A DNA stretch of 64,000 bases from Actinomycetes bacterium (GTDB lineage Bacteria; Actinomycetota; Actinomycetes; Mycobacteriales; Mycobacteriaceae). This document shows, one piece after another, positions 1 to 10,713 of the stretch; within the stretch, counting starts at the first letter, position 1; each line of letters begins with the position of its first letter. Made by a program: the position numbers and the translations under genes. The stretch is from NCBI GenBank assembly GCA_029780675.1, contig JAKOYE010000255.1, positions 1 through 64,000 of the forward strand. Reading direction: 5' to 3'. The notes below the pieces were generated by a model. That model searched no databases, was not told the DNA's origin, and worked only from the letters and a program-made list of their open reading frames with translations.

Positions 1-203
1 GCGGGATCATCACCATCACCGGCCCCGCCGAACACCTCACCATCACCGACACCAACGGCCACCAACTCCCACCCGGATCACTGGCCCGACCACCGGCCAC
101 CCCACCACCAGCGGTCCCCCCATACCCCGGACCCACCGGCGAACGCGCCGACTGGTGGTGGTACGACCCCTTCCAACCGAAACCACCACCGAGCAACAAC
201 TGA
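1..203 (+). CDS. DUF222/HNH endonuclease (13E12 repeat family), C-terminal end
   Basis: Reading from base 3 gives about 66 residues to the TGA at 201-203. The tail is rich in Pro and holds the segments PYPGPTGERADWWWYDPF and PFQPKPPPSNN. From memory this is the typical end of mycobacterial DUF222-plus-HNH proteins (the 13E12 repeat family), which are multicopy and often associated with mobile DNA. The DUF222 and HNH domains would lie to the left of the window, so activity cannot be judged. It is convergent with purH, 59 bp away. Confidence 0.75.
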   Translation, partial: GIITITGPAEHLTITDTNGHQLPPGSLARPPATPPPAVPPYPGPTGERADWWWYDPFQPKPPPSNN

Positions 204-262
204 GGGTGCGAAGGGTTCGTCCACGCGCAGGTCACCGAGTGGACCGGCTCGCCCTCCCTCGG

Positions 263-1867
263 CTAGTGGGCGAAGTGCCGGGCGCCGGTGAGGTACAGCG
301 TCACACCGGCCGCGGCGGCCGCGGCCGTGACCTCGTCGTCGCGCACCGAACCGCCGGGATGGACGATCGCCTTCACCCCGGCGTCGGTCAGCACCTGTAG
401 TCCGTCGGGGAACGGGAAGAAGGCGTCGGAGGCCGCCACCGCACCGCGCACCCGGTCCCCGCCGCGTTCGACCGCAAGTCGGGCGGCATCGACCCGGTTG
501 ACCTGTCCCATGCCGACCCCGACGGTGGCCCCGTCGGCGGCCACGACGATCGCATTGGACTTCACCGCGCGGCACGCCCGCCAGGCGAACGCCAGGTCGG
601 TCAGGGTGGCCTCGTCGGCAGCGTCACCGGCGGCCAGCGTCCAGTTCGCTGGATCATCACCGGGGGCGTCGAGTTCGTCGCGCTCCTGCATCAGCAGACC
701 ACCGCTGATCTGCCGGATCTCGACTCCGCCGATGGTGGGTTCAGCGGCGACCAGCACACGAATGTTCTTTTTGCGCGCCAGGATCTCCACCGCGCCCTCC
801 TCGTAGGCCGGCGCGATGATCACCTCGGTGAAGATGTCGGCGACCGTCTCGGCCATCTCCCGGGTGACCTCGGTGTTGGCCGCGATGACCCCGCCGAACG
901 CGCTGAGCGGGTCACAGGCGTGCGCCTTGCGGTGCGCGTCGGCCACCGACTCCGCGGAGATCGCGATCCCGCACGGATTGGCGTGCTTGATGATCGCCAC
1001 ACAGATCTGCGCTTGGTCGAAGGCCGCCCGCCAGGCCGCGTCGGCATCGGTGAAGTTGTTGTAGCTCATCTCTTTACCGTGCAACTGCTGGGCCTGGGCC
1101 AGCCCCGGCCAGCCGATGTCGTCGCTGTAGAGCGCTGCCCGCTGGTGCGGGTTCTCGCCGTAGCGCAGCAGCGAGGTGCGCCGCCAGTTGCGGCCGAACC
1201 ACCGGGGCAGGGCCACCGGCGCCGCCTCGCCCGCCACTTGCTCCTTGGGTTGTTCCGGCGCGAGGGTGGACTCGGTCCATGTCGCCACCGCGATGTCGTA
1301 CTCGGCGGTGTGCCGGAAGGCCAACGCCGCCAGCTTCTTCCGCTCCTCCAGGGTGAAACCACCCGCACGGACGGCGGCCAGAACCCCGTCGTAGCCGAGT
1401 GGTTCGACGACGACGGCGACGCTGGCGTGGTTCTTGGCGGCGGCCCGCACCATCGACGGGCCGCCGATGTCGATCTGCTCGACGCACTCGTCGATCCCGG
1501 CTCCGGAGTCCACCGTCTCGCTGAACGGGTAGAGATTCACCACCACCAGGTCGAACGGCTCGATCTTCAGTTTCTCCAGGGCGGCAACGTGTTCGGGATT
1601 GCGGGTGTCGGCCAGCAGACCGGCGTGGATGAGGGGGTGCAGGGTCTTCACCCGGCCGTCGAGGATCTCCGGAAAGCCGGTGACGAACTCCACCGGCGTG
1701 ACCGGGATACCCTTCTCGGCAATCTTTTTCGCCGTCGAACCGGTGGACACGATGTCCACGCCGGCCGCGTGCAGCCCATCGGCGAGCGGGATCAGGCCGC
1801 TCTTGTCGTACACACTGATCAGAGCCCGCCGAATCGGCTTCTTCCCCATCAACGTCTGCGCCGTCAT
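263..1867 (-). CDS. purH: Bifunctional AICAR formyltransferase / IMP cyclohydrolase PurH
   Basis: This enzyme makes the last two steps of de novo IMP synthesis: formylation of AICAR with 10-formyl-THF and closure of FAICAR to IMP. An N-terminal MGS-like cyclohydrolase domain is visible ([17 protein letters not shown], then STGSTAKKI at about residues 45-55), followed by the AICARFT domain with [27 protein letters not shown] and KHANPCGIA. The product is 534 residues, as usual for the family. I place the start at the ATG at 1867 because it overlaps the purN stop as ATGA and follows a GGAGAAAGG-like site; an upstream in-frame ATG at 1894 lies inside purN. It is co-transcribed with purN and probably perM. 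Confidence 0.96.
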   Translation of the reverse strand: MTAQTLMGKKPIRRALISVYDKSGLIPLADGLHAAGVDIVSTGSTAKKIAEKGIPVTPVEFVTGFPEILDGRVKTLHPLIHAGLLADTRNPEHVAALEKLKIEPFDLVVVNLYPFSETVDSGAGIDECVEQIDIGGPSMVRAAAKNHASVAVVVEPLGYDGVLAAVRAGGFTLEERKKLAALAFRHTAEYDIAVATWTESTLAPEQPKEQVAGEAAPVALPRWFGRNWRRTSLLRYGENPHQRAALYSDDIGWPGLAQAQQLHGKEMSYNNFTDADAAWRAAFDQAQICVAIIKHANPCGIAISAESVADAHRKAHACDPLSAFGGVIAANTEVTREMAETVADIFTEVIIAPAYEEGAVEILARKKNIRVLVAAEPTIGGVEIRQISGGLLMQERDELDAPGDDPANWTLAAGDAADEATLTDLAFAWRACRAVKSNAIVVAADGATVGVGMGQVNRVDAARLAVERGGDRVRGAVAASDAFFPFPDGLQVLTDAGVKAIVHPGGSVRDDEVTAAAAAAGVTLYLTGARHFAH

Positions 1868-2493
1868 CCGAGCATCGCCTTTCTCCCACTCCACGTCACT
1901 CCGCGCCGCGCCACCGCGGCCAGCACGTCGACCAGAAGCCGTCTTTCGACGACCTTGATTCGCTCATGCAGAGACTGCTCGTCGTCGTCGTCGAGGACCT
2001 CGACGGCCTGCTGGGCCAGCACCGGCCCGGTATCCACCCCCGCGTCGACCAGATGCACGCTGCAACCGGTGACCTTCACTCCGTACGCGAGCGCGTCGGG
2101 CACCGCGTGCGCTCCGGGGAAGGACGGCAACAGCGCCGGGTGGGTGTTGACCACACGGCCCGGAAAGCGGTTCAGGAACGTCGGACCGAGGATCTTCATG
2201 AAACCCGCCGAGACGATCAGGTCCGGCTCGTGGGCGGACGTCGCCGCGGTGAGCGCGGCATCCCAGGTCGTTCGGTCGGGGTACTCGCCGAGTCGCACCC
2301 GGAAATGCGGCAGGCCCGCGTCCGCGGCGATCGTCTCGGCCCGGCATTCGCGATCGGTCCCGACCGCGACGACCCGCGCCGGGTAGTCGCCGACGGCGGC
2401 CGCGAGCAGCGACTGCAGCAGGGATCCTGTGCCGGATGCCAGGACGACCAGCCGGGCCGGCGCACTGGGCGGCACGCGGATCGGTTCGGGCAC
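1864..2493 (-). CDS. purN: Phosphoribosylglycinamide formyltransferase PurN
   Basis: Folate-dependent GAR transformylase of purine synthesis, 209 residues. The N-terminal [15 protein letters not shown] matches the phosphate-binding start of the family. The catalytic Asn-His-Asp set can be seen: [19 protein letters not shown], then [15 protein letters not shown] and [16 protein letters not shown]. The stop overlaps the purH start by 4 bp, so translation is probably coupled. perM lies 22 bp upstream, giving the order perM-purN-purH known from mycobacteria. Confidence 0.96.
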   Translation of the reverse strand: MPEPIRVPPSAPARLVVLASGTGSLLQSLLAAAVGDYPARVVAVGTDRECRAETIAADAGLPHFRVRLGEYPDRTTWDAALTAATSAHEPDLIVSAGFMKILGPTFLNRFPGRVVNTHPALLPSFPGAHAVPDALAYGVKVTGCSVHLVDAGVDTGPVLAQQAVEVLDDDDEQSLHERIKVVERRLLVDVLAAVARRGVTWSGRKAMLG

Positions 2494-2515
2494 GGCCGAA
2501 GCCTAGCGCGGGGCC

Positions 2516-4045
2516 CTAGCGGGGCGTCCTCGTGTCCCCGGAGCCCGCCGGGGGCTGAGCCGAATCCGACTCGATGTCGTCGTCGACGAACATCAGATCC
2601 TCGACGTCCTCGACCTCCGGGGCGGGCCGAACCGGCGGCGGTGGGACGGGATCGGGCTCAGGCTCCGGTTCGGGCTCCGGCTGAGAGTCCGTTCGTCGGC
2701 TGCTGTGGCCGGTGGGCACCCGCTCGGTGTCGGGGTCGAGGTCGATATCGGGGTCGAGTTCGATATCGGGGTCGAGTTCGATATCGGGGTCGAGGTCAAG
2801 ATTCCGGTCCTCAGGATCGACCCCGAGCCGGATCGGTTCGGTGAGCGGTTCACCCTCCACCGCGGGGATCTCGGGGCGGGGCGCCGGCTTGGGCCGCGGG
2901 CGCAGACCCCCGGCGAGCACGACGGTCAGCCCGCCGATGACGAAGAACCAGAAGAACGCCGCGGGGGCAAAGGTGGCCTGATCCACCCCGACATGGCCGA
3001 AGTTGCCCAGTTGGCCGCCGCCGAAGTACGCGAGCGCCGCCAGGCTCGCCGCCGCCAGCAGGGACGACACCGCGAGCTTGGCGAAGGCCGTCCCGATGGG
3101 AAGCGGCTTGCGGGCGCACTGCTGGCCCAACGCCACCCCGGCCGTGGCGCCGGCGATCAGCAGTGCCACCCACACCGGCCCCAGCGGAGGTGTCGGCGCG
3201 GCGGCCAGGATGGGCACCGCCGGGATGTCCCCGCCGAAGACGGTGAACGCGCTGAAGGTGGCGAAACCGATGCTCGCGCTGGACCCCACCGCCACTGCCG
3301 CGGCACCGAGGACGACGTTGGGCAGATACAGCACCGACAGCGCGGTCAGGCTGAGTTGGCCGATGAACGAGTCGGTGAGACCGAACAGTTCGTGCATGGT
3401 CGACCAGTGCACGACCAGCGACCCGGCGACCACCGCACAGGACAGCGCCAGCAGGGTCAGCACCCCGATCCGCGCCGGCCGGACGGTGTCGGTCAGCCAA
3501 GCCGGTAGACCCAGCCGGGCCACTTCCCGATCGCCGACCTTCGAGCCCACGCCGATGACCGCGCCGACGAGGTGGACGGTGAGCACACTGCCGAAGGCGT
3601 GCAGGGCGTTCGGCGTCTGCAACACGGTGAGGACCGACGCCGCGTCGTGCACGACGGCCAGGGCGACGGCGGTGAGGAACACCGGACCGCCGACCGCGGA
3701 GGCGACGATCCAGCGCAGCAGGAACCACGATCCGTCCTCCGGGGTGATCTGCGCGGTGCCGCGGGCGGTCGCCCAGACCAGCAGGGCGGGCGGCACCAAC
3801 GGCAGCACCCCCAACTGCTGACCGGCCAGGGTCACCGGAACCTGATGACAGGCCAGCCACATGCTGGCCACCGCGCCCAGGGTGCCGGTGAGGTCACTGT
3901 TCGCGGCCACCAGTTGGACCAGCACGACGGCGGCGATGACCACCAGTGCCACGACTGACGGGCCGAAAGCGACCCGCAGCAGATCACGGGAGTGCGTCGC
4001 CCCCTGGCCCGATCCCGTCCGCAACCGGTCCTCCATCAGTGTCAC
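2516..4045 (-). CDS. perM: PerM-like polytopic membrane protein (DUF6350)
   Basis: A 509-residue integral membrane protein with about 10-12 hydrophobic segments over residues 20-390 and a long acidic, Pro-rich cytoplasmic-type tail. Position directly upstream of purN and the overall plan match Rv0955 (PerM), which from the literature stabilises the divisome protein FtsB under magnesium or acid stress. The tail carries a DPDIEL-type hexapeptide tandem repeat and an EPEP run. The start is GTG at 4045; the in-frame ATG at 4036 (MEDRLRTG) is an equally good choice as neither has a strong ribosome site. Confidence 0.8.
   Translation of the reverse strand: MTLMEDRLRTGSGQGATHSRDLLRVAFGPSVVALVVIAAVVLVQLVAANSDLTGTLGAVASMWLACHQVPVTLAGQQLGVLPLVPPALLVWATARGTAQITPEDGSWFLLRWIVASAVGGPVFLTAVALAVVHDAASVLTVLQTPNALHAFGSVLTVHLVGAVIGVGSKVGDREVARLGLPAWLTDTVRPARIGVLTLLALSCAVVAGSLVVHWSTMHELFGLTDSFIGQLSLTALSVLYLPNVVLGAAAVAVGSSASIGFATFSAFTVFGGDIPAVPILAAAPTPPLGPVWVALLIAGATAGVALGQQCARKPLPIGTAFAKLAVSSLLAAASLAALAYFGGGQLGNFGHVGVDQATFAPAAFFWFFVIGGLTVVLAGGLRPRPKPAPRPEIPAVEGEPLTEPIRLGVDPEDRNLDLDPDIELDPDIELDPDIDLDPDTERVPTGHSSRRTDSQPEPEPEPEPDPVPPPPVRPAPEVEDVEDLMFVDDDIESDSAQPPAGSGDTRTPR
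2726..2797. repeat. 18-bp tandem repeat inside perM tail
   Basis: Three nearly identical 18-bp units lie at 2744-2761, 2762-2779 and 2780-2797, with a diverged fourth at 2726-2743. They encode D-P-D-I-E/D-L hexapeptides. The period is a multiple of three, so copy-number change would keep frame. Confidence 0.9.
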
Positions 4046-4091
4046 TCGTCGCGCTGTTCAGGCGAGTGGGTCGCACCCGGTGAGGGCTCGG

Positions 4092-4922
4092 TCAGGACTT
4101 GGTGGGGCCGGACCCCGCCGCGGTGTCGGCACCCTCGTCGGGATCCGACGCCGACGACGCGGCGCCGGTCTGATCGTGCGATGGACGATCCGCGGAATCG
4201 GCCTCCGCCGGCGGACGGTAACTCGGGAAGCCGGTCGGCGGGGTCTGGGTGTTGTCCGCCATCTGCCCGGAGGGGCCCGTCGACACCGGGCCGGGCGGGC
4301 CGACCGACACCGGGCCGGTCGGGAAGCCGCCGTAGGGGGTCGGATAGCCCTGCTGCGGGCTGCCCTGCGCTCCGGGGTAGTAACCCGGGGGCGGTCCGTA
4401 CTGGGCGTACTGCTCATAGCGCGGCCGCGGGGCGGGCGCCTTGAGGACCCCCGCTTCGAGCAGCAACGCGACCACCGCGGCGCCGGCCTGCAGGACCGTC
4501 AGGGTGAGCCCCAGCCACAGACCCCAGCCGATGGAGAACTGGGCCGGGCTGTTGAAGATCTGGGCGGCGACCAGCAGCACGGCCAGGATCGACAGCGCCG
4601 CGACCACTGGGGCATAGCTCTTCACCTTGGGCACCAGTCCGACACCCGCCAGCAGCGCGGCGATCAGGGCGGCGACCGTCCAGTAGCTCAGTCCGGTCGC
4701 GGTGAACTCGGCACCGCCGAACGGTCCCATCTCGGTGCTGATGCTCAGTTGCGGTCCGAAGCTCGCCAGGTAGGCGAGCAGGCCCAAGCCGAGAACCGTG
4801 CCGGCCAGGTACGCGGGCAACCGGTTGGGCCCGGGTGCGGGCTGCTGCGGCGCGCCGGGTGCGGCGTAACCGACCGGTGGTTGCGGCACCTGATAGCCCG
4901 GGTAGTTGGGCGGGTAGGTCAT
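4092..4922 (-). CDS. Rv0954-like four-helix membrane protein with Pro/Gly-rich ends
   Basis: 276 residues. The N-terminus is Pro/Tyr-rich (MTYPPNYPGYQVPQPP), four hydrophobic segments follow at about residues 35-170 (for example LAGTVLGLGLLAYLASF), and the C-terminal third is a low-complexity Pro/Gly/Ser tail. This plan and the location between perM and an LLM oxidoreductase match Rv0954, annotated as a 34-kDa antigen homologue; its function is not established to my knowledge. Start at ATG 4922 chosen because GAGGAG precedes it by 5 nt; a longer frame from 4988 would lack this site. It is divergent from the oxidoreductase at 5077. Confidence 0.85.
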   Translation of the reverse strand: MTYPPNYPGYQVPQPPVGYAAPGAPQQPAPGPNRLPAYLAGTVLGLGLLAYLASFGPQLSISTEMGPFGGAEFTATGLSYWTVAALIAALLAGVGLVPKVKSYAPVVAALSILAVLLVAAQIFNSPAQFSIGWGLWLGLTLTVLQAGAAVVALLLEAGVLKAPAPRPRYEQYAQYGPPPGYYPGAQGSPQQGYPTPYGGFPTGPVSVGPPGPVSTGPSGQMADNTQTPPTGFPSYRPPAEADSADRPSHDQTGAASSASDPDEGADTAAGSGPTKS

Positions 4923-5052
4923 GACATCTCCTCGCGGACGCGACGGTCGTGCGTCCGAAATCACGCTAGCGCACGTCGCGCACGCCACCTACGACCGTCG
5001 CGGGGCGATCCGGCCCGGGCGAGGGCAGGCCGGCGACCGCTTGCCCACCGCG

Positions 5053-5068
5053 TTAGAACACGTTCTAA
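5053..5068. promoter_or_regulatory. KstR-like operator upstream of the 5077 oxidoreductase
   Basis: TTAGAAC-AC-GTTCTAA is a perfect 7-2-7 inverted repeat that fits the published KstR consensus TnnAACnnGTTnnA at 5054-5067. It ends 8 bp before the ATG and overlaps where a -10 element for a leaderless message would lie, so binding should repress. Confidence 0.75.
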
Positions 5069-5076
5069 TTCAGCGC

Positions 5077-5931
5077 ATGGATTACGGCCTCGTGCTTTTC
5101 ACCAGCGACCGCGGCATCGCCCCCGCCAATGCGGCCAAGCTTGCCGACGAGCACGGGTTCACCACCTTCTACGTGCCCGAACACACCCACATACCGGTCA
5201 AGCGGGAGGCCGCGCACCCCGGCACCGGCGACGAGACCCTGCCCGACGACCGCTACATGCGCACCTTGGACCCGTGGGTCAGCCTGGCCACCGCCGCAGC
5301 GGTGACCTCCCGGGTCAGGTTGGCCACGGCGGTGGCCCTGCCGGTCGAGCACGACCCGATCAGCCTGGCGAAAACCATTGCCAGCCTTGACCATCTCTCC
5401 GGCGGCCGGGTCAGCGTCGGCGTCGGTTTCGGCTGGAACACCGATGAACTCGCCGACCACAATGTGCCGCCCGGTCGGCGACGAACCATGCTCCGGGAGT
5501 ACATCGAGGCCATGCGGGCACTGTGGACCGAGGAGGAGGCCGCCTACGAGGGCGAGTTCGTGCGGTTCGGACCCAGTTGGGCCTGGCCCAAACCCGCCCA
5601 GGCGCATGTGCCGGTGCTGGTCGGCGCGGCCGGTACCGAGAAGAACTTCCGGTGGATCGCCCGCAGCGCCGACGGGTGGATCACCACACCGCGCGACTTC
5701 GACATCGACGTCCCGGTGCGGCAGCTACGGGAGATCTGGGGCGAGGCGGGCCGCGAAGGTGCGCCCCGGATCGTCGCCCTGGACCTCAAGCCGGTCCCGG
5801 AGAAACTGGAACACTGGGCGCAGATCGGCGTCACCGAGGTGCTCTTCGGCCTGCCGGACAAACCCGCCGACGAGGTCGCCGGCTATGTCGAACGGTTGGC
5901 CGGCAAGCTTGCCGGGATGGCACCCGGATGA
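5077..5931 (+). CDS. Luciferase-like (LLM) F420-dependent oxidoreductase, Rv0953c-like
   Basis: 284-residue TIM-barrel protein of the bacterial luciferase/F420-dependent oxidoreductase family. Visible family features include FYVPEHTHIP, the strand RVRLATAVALP near residue 85, DHLSGGRVSVGVGFGW near residue 115, and VPVLVGAAG. The substrate is unknown. The KstR-like box just before the start suggests a role in sterol catabolism; Rv0953c is, as I remember, listed among KstR-linked genes. ATG 5077 is used because the longer frame from 4921 would pass through the operator and the neighbouring gene's start. It converges with the thiolase-like gene, 13 bp apart. Confidence 0.88.
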   Translation: MDYGLVLFTSDRGIAPANAAKLADEHGFTTFYVPEHTHIPVKREAAHPGTGDETLPDDRYMRTLDPWVSLATAAAVTSRVRLATAVALPVEHDPISLAKTIASLDHLSGGRVSVGVGFGWNTDELADHNVPPGRRRTMLREYIEAMRALWTEEEAAYEGEFVRFGPSWAWPKPAQAHVPVLVGAAGTEKNFRWIARSADGWITTPRDFDIDVPVRQLREIWGEAGREGAPRIVALDLKPVPEKLEHWAQIGVTEVLFGLPDKPADEVAGYVERLAGKLAGMAPG

Positions 5932-5944
5932 CGCCCGTGATGAC

Positions 5945-7473
5945 CTAGCCGAGCACGGCCCGGTTGGTCTTACCGTCATGGCTGACGGAGATTCGAGCGC
6001 CCAGCGGTTCCCCTTCGCTGAGCAGGCCGACCAGTTCGGCGTCCTCGCTGAGGGCCAGAAAACGGCGGCCGTCGACCTGCAGCCGACCGACGATGATGCC
6101 GGTGCGCACCGGCCAGTCGTACCGCACCGTGTAGGTCTCGATGGTTGCGATGCCCTCGGCCTGCTCGGCCACCGGTGTCGCCGGGCGGGCGGCGACCTCG
6201 GCGCACAGTTGCCCGCTGTCATCGGGTACCCAATCGGCCGCCTCGGTCGAGTAGACCCCCACCGAGTACTTGCTGATGATGCCGCCGTTGGCGGCCACCA
6301 GACCGAAAGCGCCTGGGCGGGAACGCATGTGGTTCACCGTTTCGGCGATGGCATGAAGTGAGTAGCTGTTTCCGGGCCCGCCGAAGTACGGCAGTCCGCC
6401 GGTCAGCGTCAGACCCCGCGGATCGTCCACCGCCAGTCCGGTGCCGTCGCAGAAGTTGAACACCGGCACCGGGAAACAGCTGTACAGGTCGAAGGTGGCG
6501 ATCTCGTCGAGTCCGACGCCGGCCACCCGCAGGGCCTCGTCGACCGCGAGGATCGAGGCGGAGTTGAAGCTCAGGTCCGCCCGGTCCAACAGTGGCTGAT
6601 CCACCAGGTCGGCGTGGCCGCGCAGGTACACCCACTTCTCCGGTGGCACGCCGAGGCGGCGCGCCGCCTCCACCGACATCATTACCGCCGCCGCGCCCTG
6701 GTTGACCTGATCACGGGCCACCAGAAGACGTGGGTAGGGATCGCAGATCATCCGGTTACCCGAGTCGACCGTCAGAATCTCGGAGACCGTCCGTTGCACC
6801 GGCGACGCCGAGTACGGGTTGGCCGCCGCCACCGTCGAGAAGGGTGCGAACAGTTCGGCCATGGCCCGGCGGTAGTCCGCAACGCCAAGCCCCACCCGTC
6901 CCCGTCGGGCGTTCTCCAGCAACCCGTATTGCGCGGGGGCGCCGATCAGGCCGTGCGCCACGGTGTACGCGTTGAACAGGCCGTCGTATCCGAAACCGCG
7001 ATCCTCGAGTTGGCCGTCAACCTCTTCGGAGTGGTCCGGCTTGTCGGGCGTGTCGGCGAACGACCGCAGGGTGGAGCCGTTCTCGGACCCGAACAGCATC
7101 ACCACGTCGGCGGCGCCCGCGGCGATCGCTCCACCGAACTCGGCTATCGCATGCTGAGGCCCTTGTCCCCCAATGGGTTCCAGAACCGCCCGGGCCGGTG
7201 CGGCACCGACTCGGCGGGCCACCGACCGCGGATAGTTGGTGGAGTGCCCCAGCGGAGCCATTCCCCGGCCGGAGATCTCGAACTGCCGGATCCCGATGAC
7301 CGTGTCGACTGCTTCGGCCACCGCACCGGGCACACCGGTGTCGGCCAACGCCGCCCGGGCGGCGGCCGTCGCGAGTTCGACCGACGACATCCCGCGGTAG
7401 GCCGGATCGTCGATGCGTTCGGTGAACTGCCCGACGCCGACCAGGACCGGGGTGCGCGGGCTGACCACGCCCG

Positions 7474-7477
<4 letters not shown>
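5945..7477 (-). CDS. Thiolase-fold acetyl-CoA acetyltransferase-like protein
   Basis: 510 residues of the large thiolase-like group annotated as acetyl-CoA acetyltransferase in mycobacteria. Seen are [14 protein letters not shown] at the start, [14 protein letters not shown], and [17 protein letters not shown] with the C-terminal His region, plus a small C-terminal OB-like domain. At the place of the acyl-accepting Cys the sequence reads IGGQGPQH, so the usual nucleophile appears absent and thiolase chemistry is doubtful. The GTG start at 7477 overlaps the sucD stop (GTGA), tying it to sucCD. Confidence 0.85.
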
Positions 7478-8376
<899 letters not shown>

Positions 8377-8378
8377 GA

Positions 8379-9560
8379 CTAGGCGTCCTTTCCGGCCGCG
8401 GCGAAAGCGAGTTCGGCCGCCTTGTCGGCGCCGGAGTCCATGGTGTCGGCGACAACCACGAGCGGGTGATTGGCCTCAGCGAGGATGCGCCGGCCCTCCT
8501 CGACGTTGTTGCCGTCCAGGCGGACGACCAACGGCTTGTTGGCCTCGCTGCCGAGCATCTGCAGCGCCTTGACGATGCCGGAGGCCACCGCGTCGCAGGA
8601 TGTGATGCCGCCGAAGACGTTGACGAACACGCTCTTGACCTGGCTGTCGTTCAGGATGACGTCCAGACCGGCGGCCATCACCTCGGCGGAGGCGCCCCCG
8701 CCGATATCGAGGAAATTGGCGGGCTTGACCCCACCGTGGTTCTCCCCGGCGTAGGCCACCACGTCGAGGGTCGACATGACCAGGCCGGCCCCGTTGCCGA
8801 TGACCCCCACCTCACCGTCGAGCTTGACGTAGTTGAGGTCGTGCTGCTTGGCCTTGAGTTCCAGCGGGTCGGTCGCGTCCTTGTCCTCGAACTCGGCGTG
8901 GTCGGGATGCCGGAAGTCGGCGTTGCCGTCCAGGGTCACCTTGCCGTCGAGGGCGAGGATCTGGTCGTCGGGGGTGCGGACCAGCGGGTTGACCTCGACC
9001 AGGGTGGCGTCCTCCTTGACGAACACCTCCCACAGTTTGGCGATCGTCACCGCGGCAGCGTCGAGGACCTCGGCCGGCAGGTGGCCCTTCTCCGCGATCT
9101 CGCGCGCGAAGGCCACGTCGACACCCTTGGTGGCGTCCACCGGAACCTTGGCGAGGCGATCGGGCTTGGTCGCGGCGACCTCCTCGATCTCCATGCCGCC
9201 CTCCACCGAGCACATCGCCAGGTAGGTGCGGTTGGCACGGTCGAGCAAGAAGGAGATGTAGTACTCCTCGGCGATGTCGCTGGCCTGGGCCACCAGCAAC
9301 TTCTTCACGATGTGTCCCTTGATGTCCAGGCCGAGGATGTTCGTGGCGTGGGTGTGCGCGTCCTCGGGGGTCGCGGCGAACTTCACGCCACCCGCCTTGC
9401 CACGGCCACCAGTCTTGACCTGGGCTTTGACCATCACGGGATGGCCGATCTCCTCGGCGATGGCCTTCGCGTCCTCAGCGGAGGTGGTGACGCGTCCGGG
9501 GGTCGTGGGCACGTTGTGCTTGGCGAACAGTTCCTTCGCCTGGTATTCGAAGAGGTCCAT
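8379..9560 (-). CDS. sucC: Succinyl-CoA synthetase beta subunit SucC
   Basis: 393 residues with the ATP-grasp domain ([18 protein letters not shown] at the start, [26 protein letters not shown] with metal ligands) and the C-terminal ligase domain ([21 protein letters not shown]). Together with SucD it converts succinyl-CoA to succinate with nucleotide triphosphate formation. ATG 9560 is the family start; the frame is open upstream to 9674 but that part shows no similarity. Confidence 0.97.
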   Translation of the reverse strand: MDLFEYQAKELFAKHNVPTTPGRVTTSAEDAKAIAEEIGHPVMVKAQVKTGGRGKAGGVKFAATPEDAHTHATNILGLDIKGHIVKKLLVAQASDIAEEYYISFLLDRANRTYLAMCSVEGGMEIEEVAATKPDRLAKVPVDATKGVDVAFAREIAEKGHLPAEVLDAAAVTIAKLWEVFVKEDATLVEVNPLVRTPDDQILALDGKVTLDGNADFRHPDHAEFEDKDATDPLELKAKQHDLNYVKLDGEVGVIGNGAGLVMSTLDVVAYAGENHGGVKPANFLDIGGGASAEVMAAGLDVILNDSQVKSVFVNVFGGITSCDAVASGIVKALQMLGSEANKPLVVRLDGNNVEEGRRILAEANHPLVVVADTMDSGADKAAELAFAAAGKDA

Positions 9561-9662
9561 GGGCTCGCTGTCCGTAGTTGTCGGTCGCTCCGGACAAACC
9601 TTATCGACCCCGGCACGCCCCGAGTGAGCCGAGTACCACCTGACCGACCAAGAGTGATTCAG

Positions 9663-9751
9663 GTCACAATCCACAGCGGGATTTGGTCACAAGTTGCCTC
9701 ACTCGGGGGCCGTTGGTTACCGTTCTCCGGACTTGATAACGCTTTGGTTAC
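9663..9751. promoter_or_regulatory. Direct-repeat cluster in the sucC / M23 peptidase divergent region
   Basis: The motif TTTGGTCAC (9682-9690), GTTGGTTAC (9712-9720) and TTTGGTTAC (9743-9751) recurs at 30-31 bp spacing, about three helical turns, and AGGTCACAA occurs at 9661. GTCACAATC and GTCACAAGT resemble published mycobacterial MtrA boxes. This is a candidate activator array for the peptidase. Confidence 0.4.
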
Positions 9752-9769
9752 GACGCAAGGGACTTGGTT

Positions 9770-10654
9770 TTGACGCCGCAGCAGAGGACGACCCGAACCA
9801 CGCTTACGGTCGCGCGCACCCCTGACCAGGACGTTATGGCAGATGTCACGGATCTGACCCCGCTGCTCGACATCGCTGACGGCCCCGAGAGGCCCCGGGC
9901 TCAGCGCCCGATGTACAACAGCTCCGAGAACACCGACATCCTGCCGCGCACTCCGCAGCACCGCCGGCAGCCCACCAGCGCCGCCAAGGGCCGCGTGATG
10001 ATCGCCGCGATGGCCGCCGGCGCCGCCGCGGCCGCCACCTACACCGCGATCAGCCCCCGCGATCAGGTCACCACCACGCGCACCGTTCTGGCCTCGGAGA
10101 AGACCCCGGTTACCGGCGCAGCGCCCGCCAGCCGTGGCGTCCAGCTGGTATCGGTCCGTCCCGCCGCCCACGCCGCTGTGCACGCCGAGGAACTCGCCAA
10201 GGGTGTCGCCTACGCCGCTGAGCGCGCCGAGCGAGAAGCCCGTCTGCAGCGCCCCCTGTTCGTCATGCCCACCAAGGGCCTGTTCACGTCCGGCTTCGGC
10301 TATCGCTGGGGCGCCCTGCACGCCGGAATCGACCTGGCCGCCCCCATCGGCACGCCGATCTACGCGGCCTCCGACGGCGTCGTGATCGACGTCGGGCCCA
10401 CCGCCGGATACGGCGCCTGGGTCAAGCTGCGGCACGCCGACGGTACGGTGACCCTCTACGGGCATGTGAATACCTGGGACGTTCAGATCGGCAATCGGGT
10501 CTTCGCCGGCGATCAGATCGCGACCGTCGGCAACCGGGGCAACTCCACCGGTCCGCACCTGCACTTCGAGGTTCTGCTCGGCGGAACCAACCGGACCGAC
10601 CCGGTGCCGTGGCTGGCCGCCCGCGGGATCTCGGTCGGCGGCTACGTCGGCTAG
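9770..10654 (+). CDS. M23-family (LytM) peptidoglycan endopeptidase, Rv0950c-like
   Basis: 294-residue envelope protein. A hydrophobic Ala-rich segment (VMIAAMAAGAAAAATYTAIS, about residues 78-97) anchors or exports it. The C-terminal zinc peptidase domain is complete: GFGYRWGALHAGIDLAAPIG supplies the first His and Asp, and GHVNTW and STGPHLHFEV the HxH motif. It is predicted to cut peptide cross-links in the wall. TTG 9770 is preferred since AAGGGA lies 7 nt before it; TTG 9764 and ATG 9836 (MADVTDL) are alternatives. Confidence 0.85.
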   Translation: MTPQQRTTRTTLTVARTPDQDVMADVTDLTPLLDIADGPERPRAQRPMYNSSENTDILPRTPQHRRQPTSAAKGRVMIAAMAAGAAAAATYTAISPRDQVTTTRTVLASEKTPVTGAAPASRGVQLVSVRPAAHAAVHAEELAKGVAYAAERAEREARLQRPLFVMPTKGLFTSGFGYRWGALHAGIDLAAPIGTPIYAASDGVVIDVGPTAGYGAWVKLRHADGTVTLYGHVNTWDVQIGNRVFAGDQIATVGNRGNSTGPHLHFEVLLGGTNRTDPVPWLAARGISVGGYVG

Positions 10655-10663
10655 TTCCGACAG

Positions 10664-10681
10664 GGTCGGTGAGAACCGACC
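10664..10681. terminator. Hairpin between convergent M23 and uvrD1
   Basis: GGTCGGT-GAGA-ACCGACC is a perfect 7-bp stem closed by a GNRA-type tetraloop. It lies 9 bp after the peptidase stop and could end transcription from both sides. No T run follows. Confidence 0.5.
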
Positions 10682-10713
10682 GAACCGGTGGGTACCGGCC
10701 GCCAACGTCTCTC

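Noticed and set aside
9661..9770. c-di-AMP (ydaO-type) riboswitch before the M23 peptidase
   Set aside because: Such riboswitches precede wall hydrolase genes in actinobacteria, but I could not build the conserved core or stems here.
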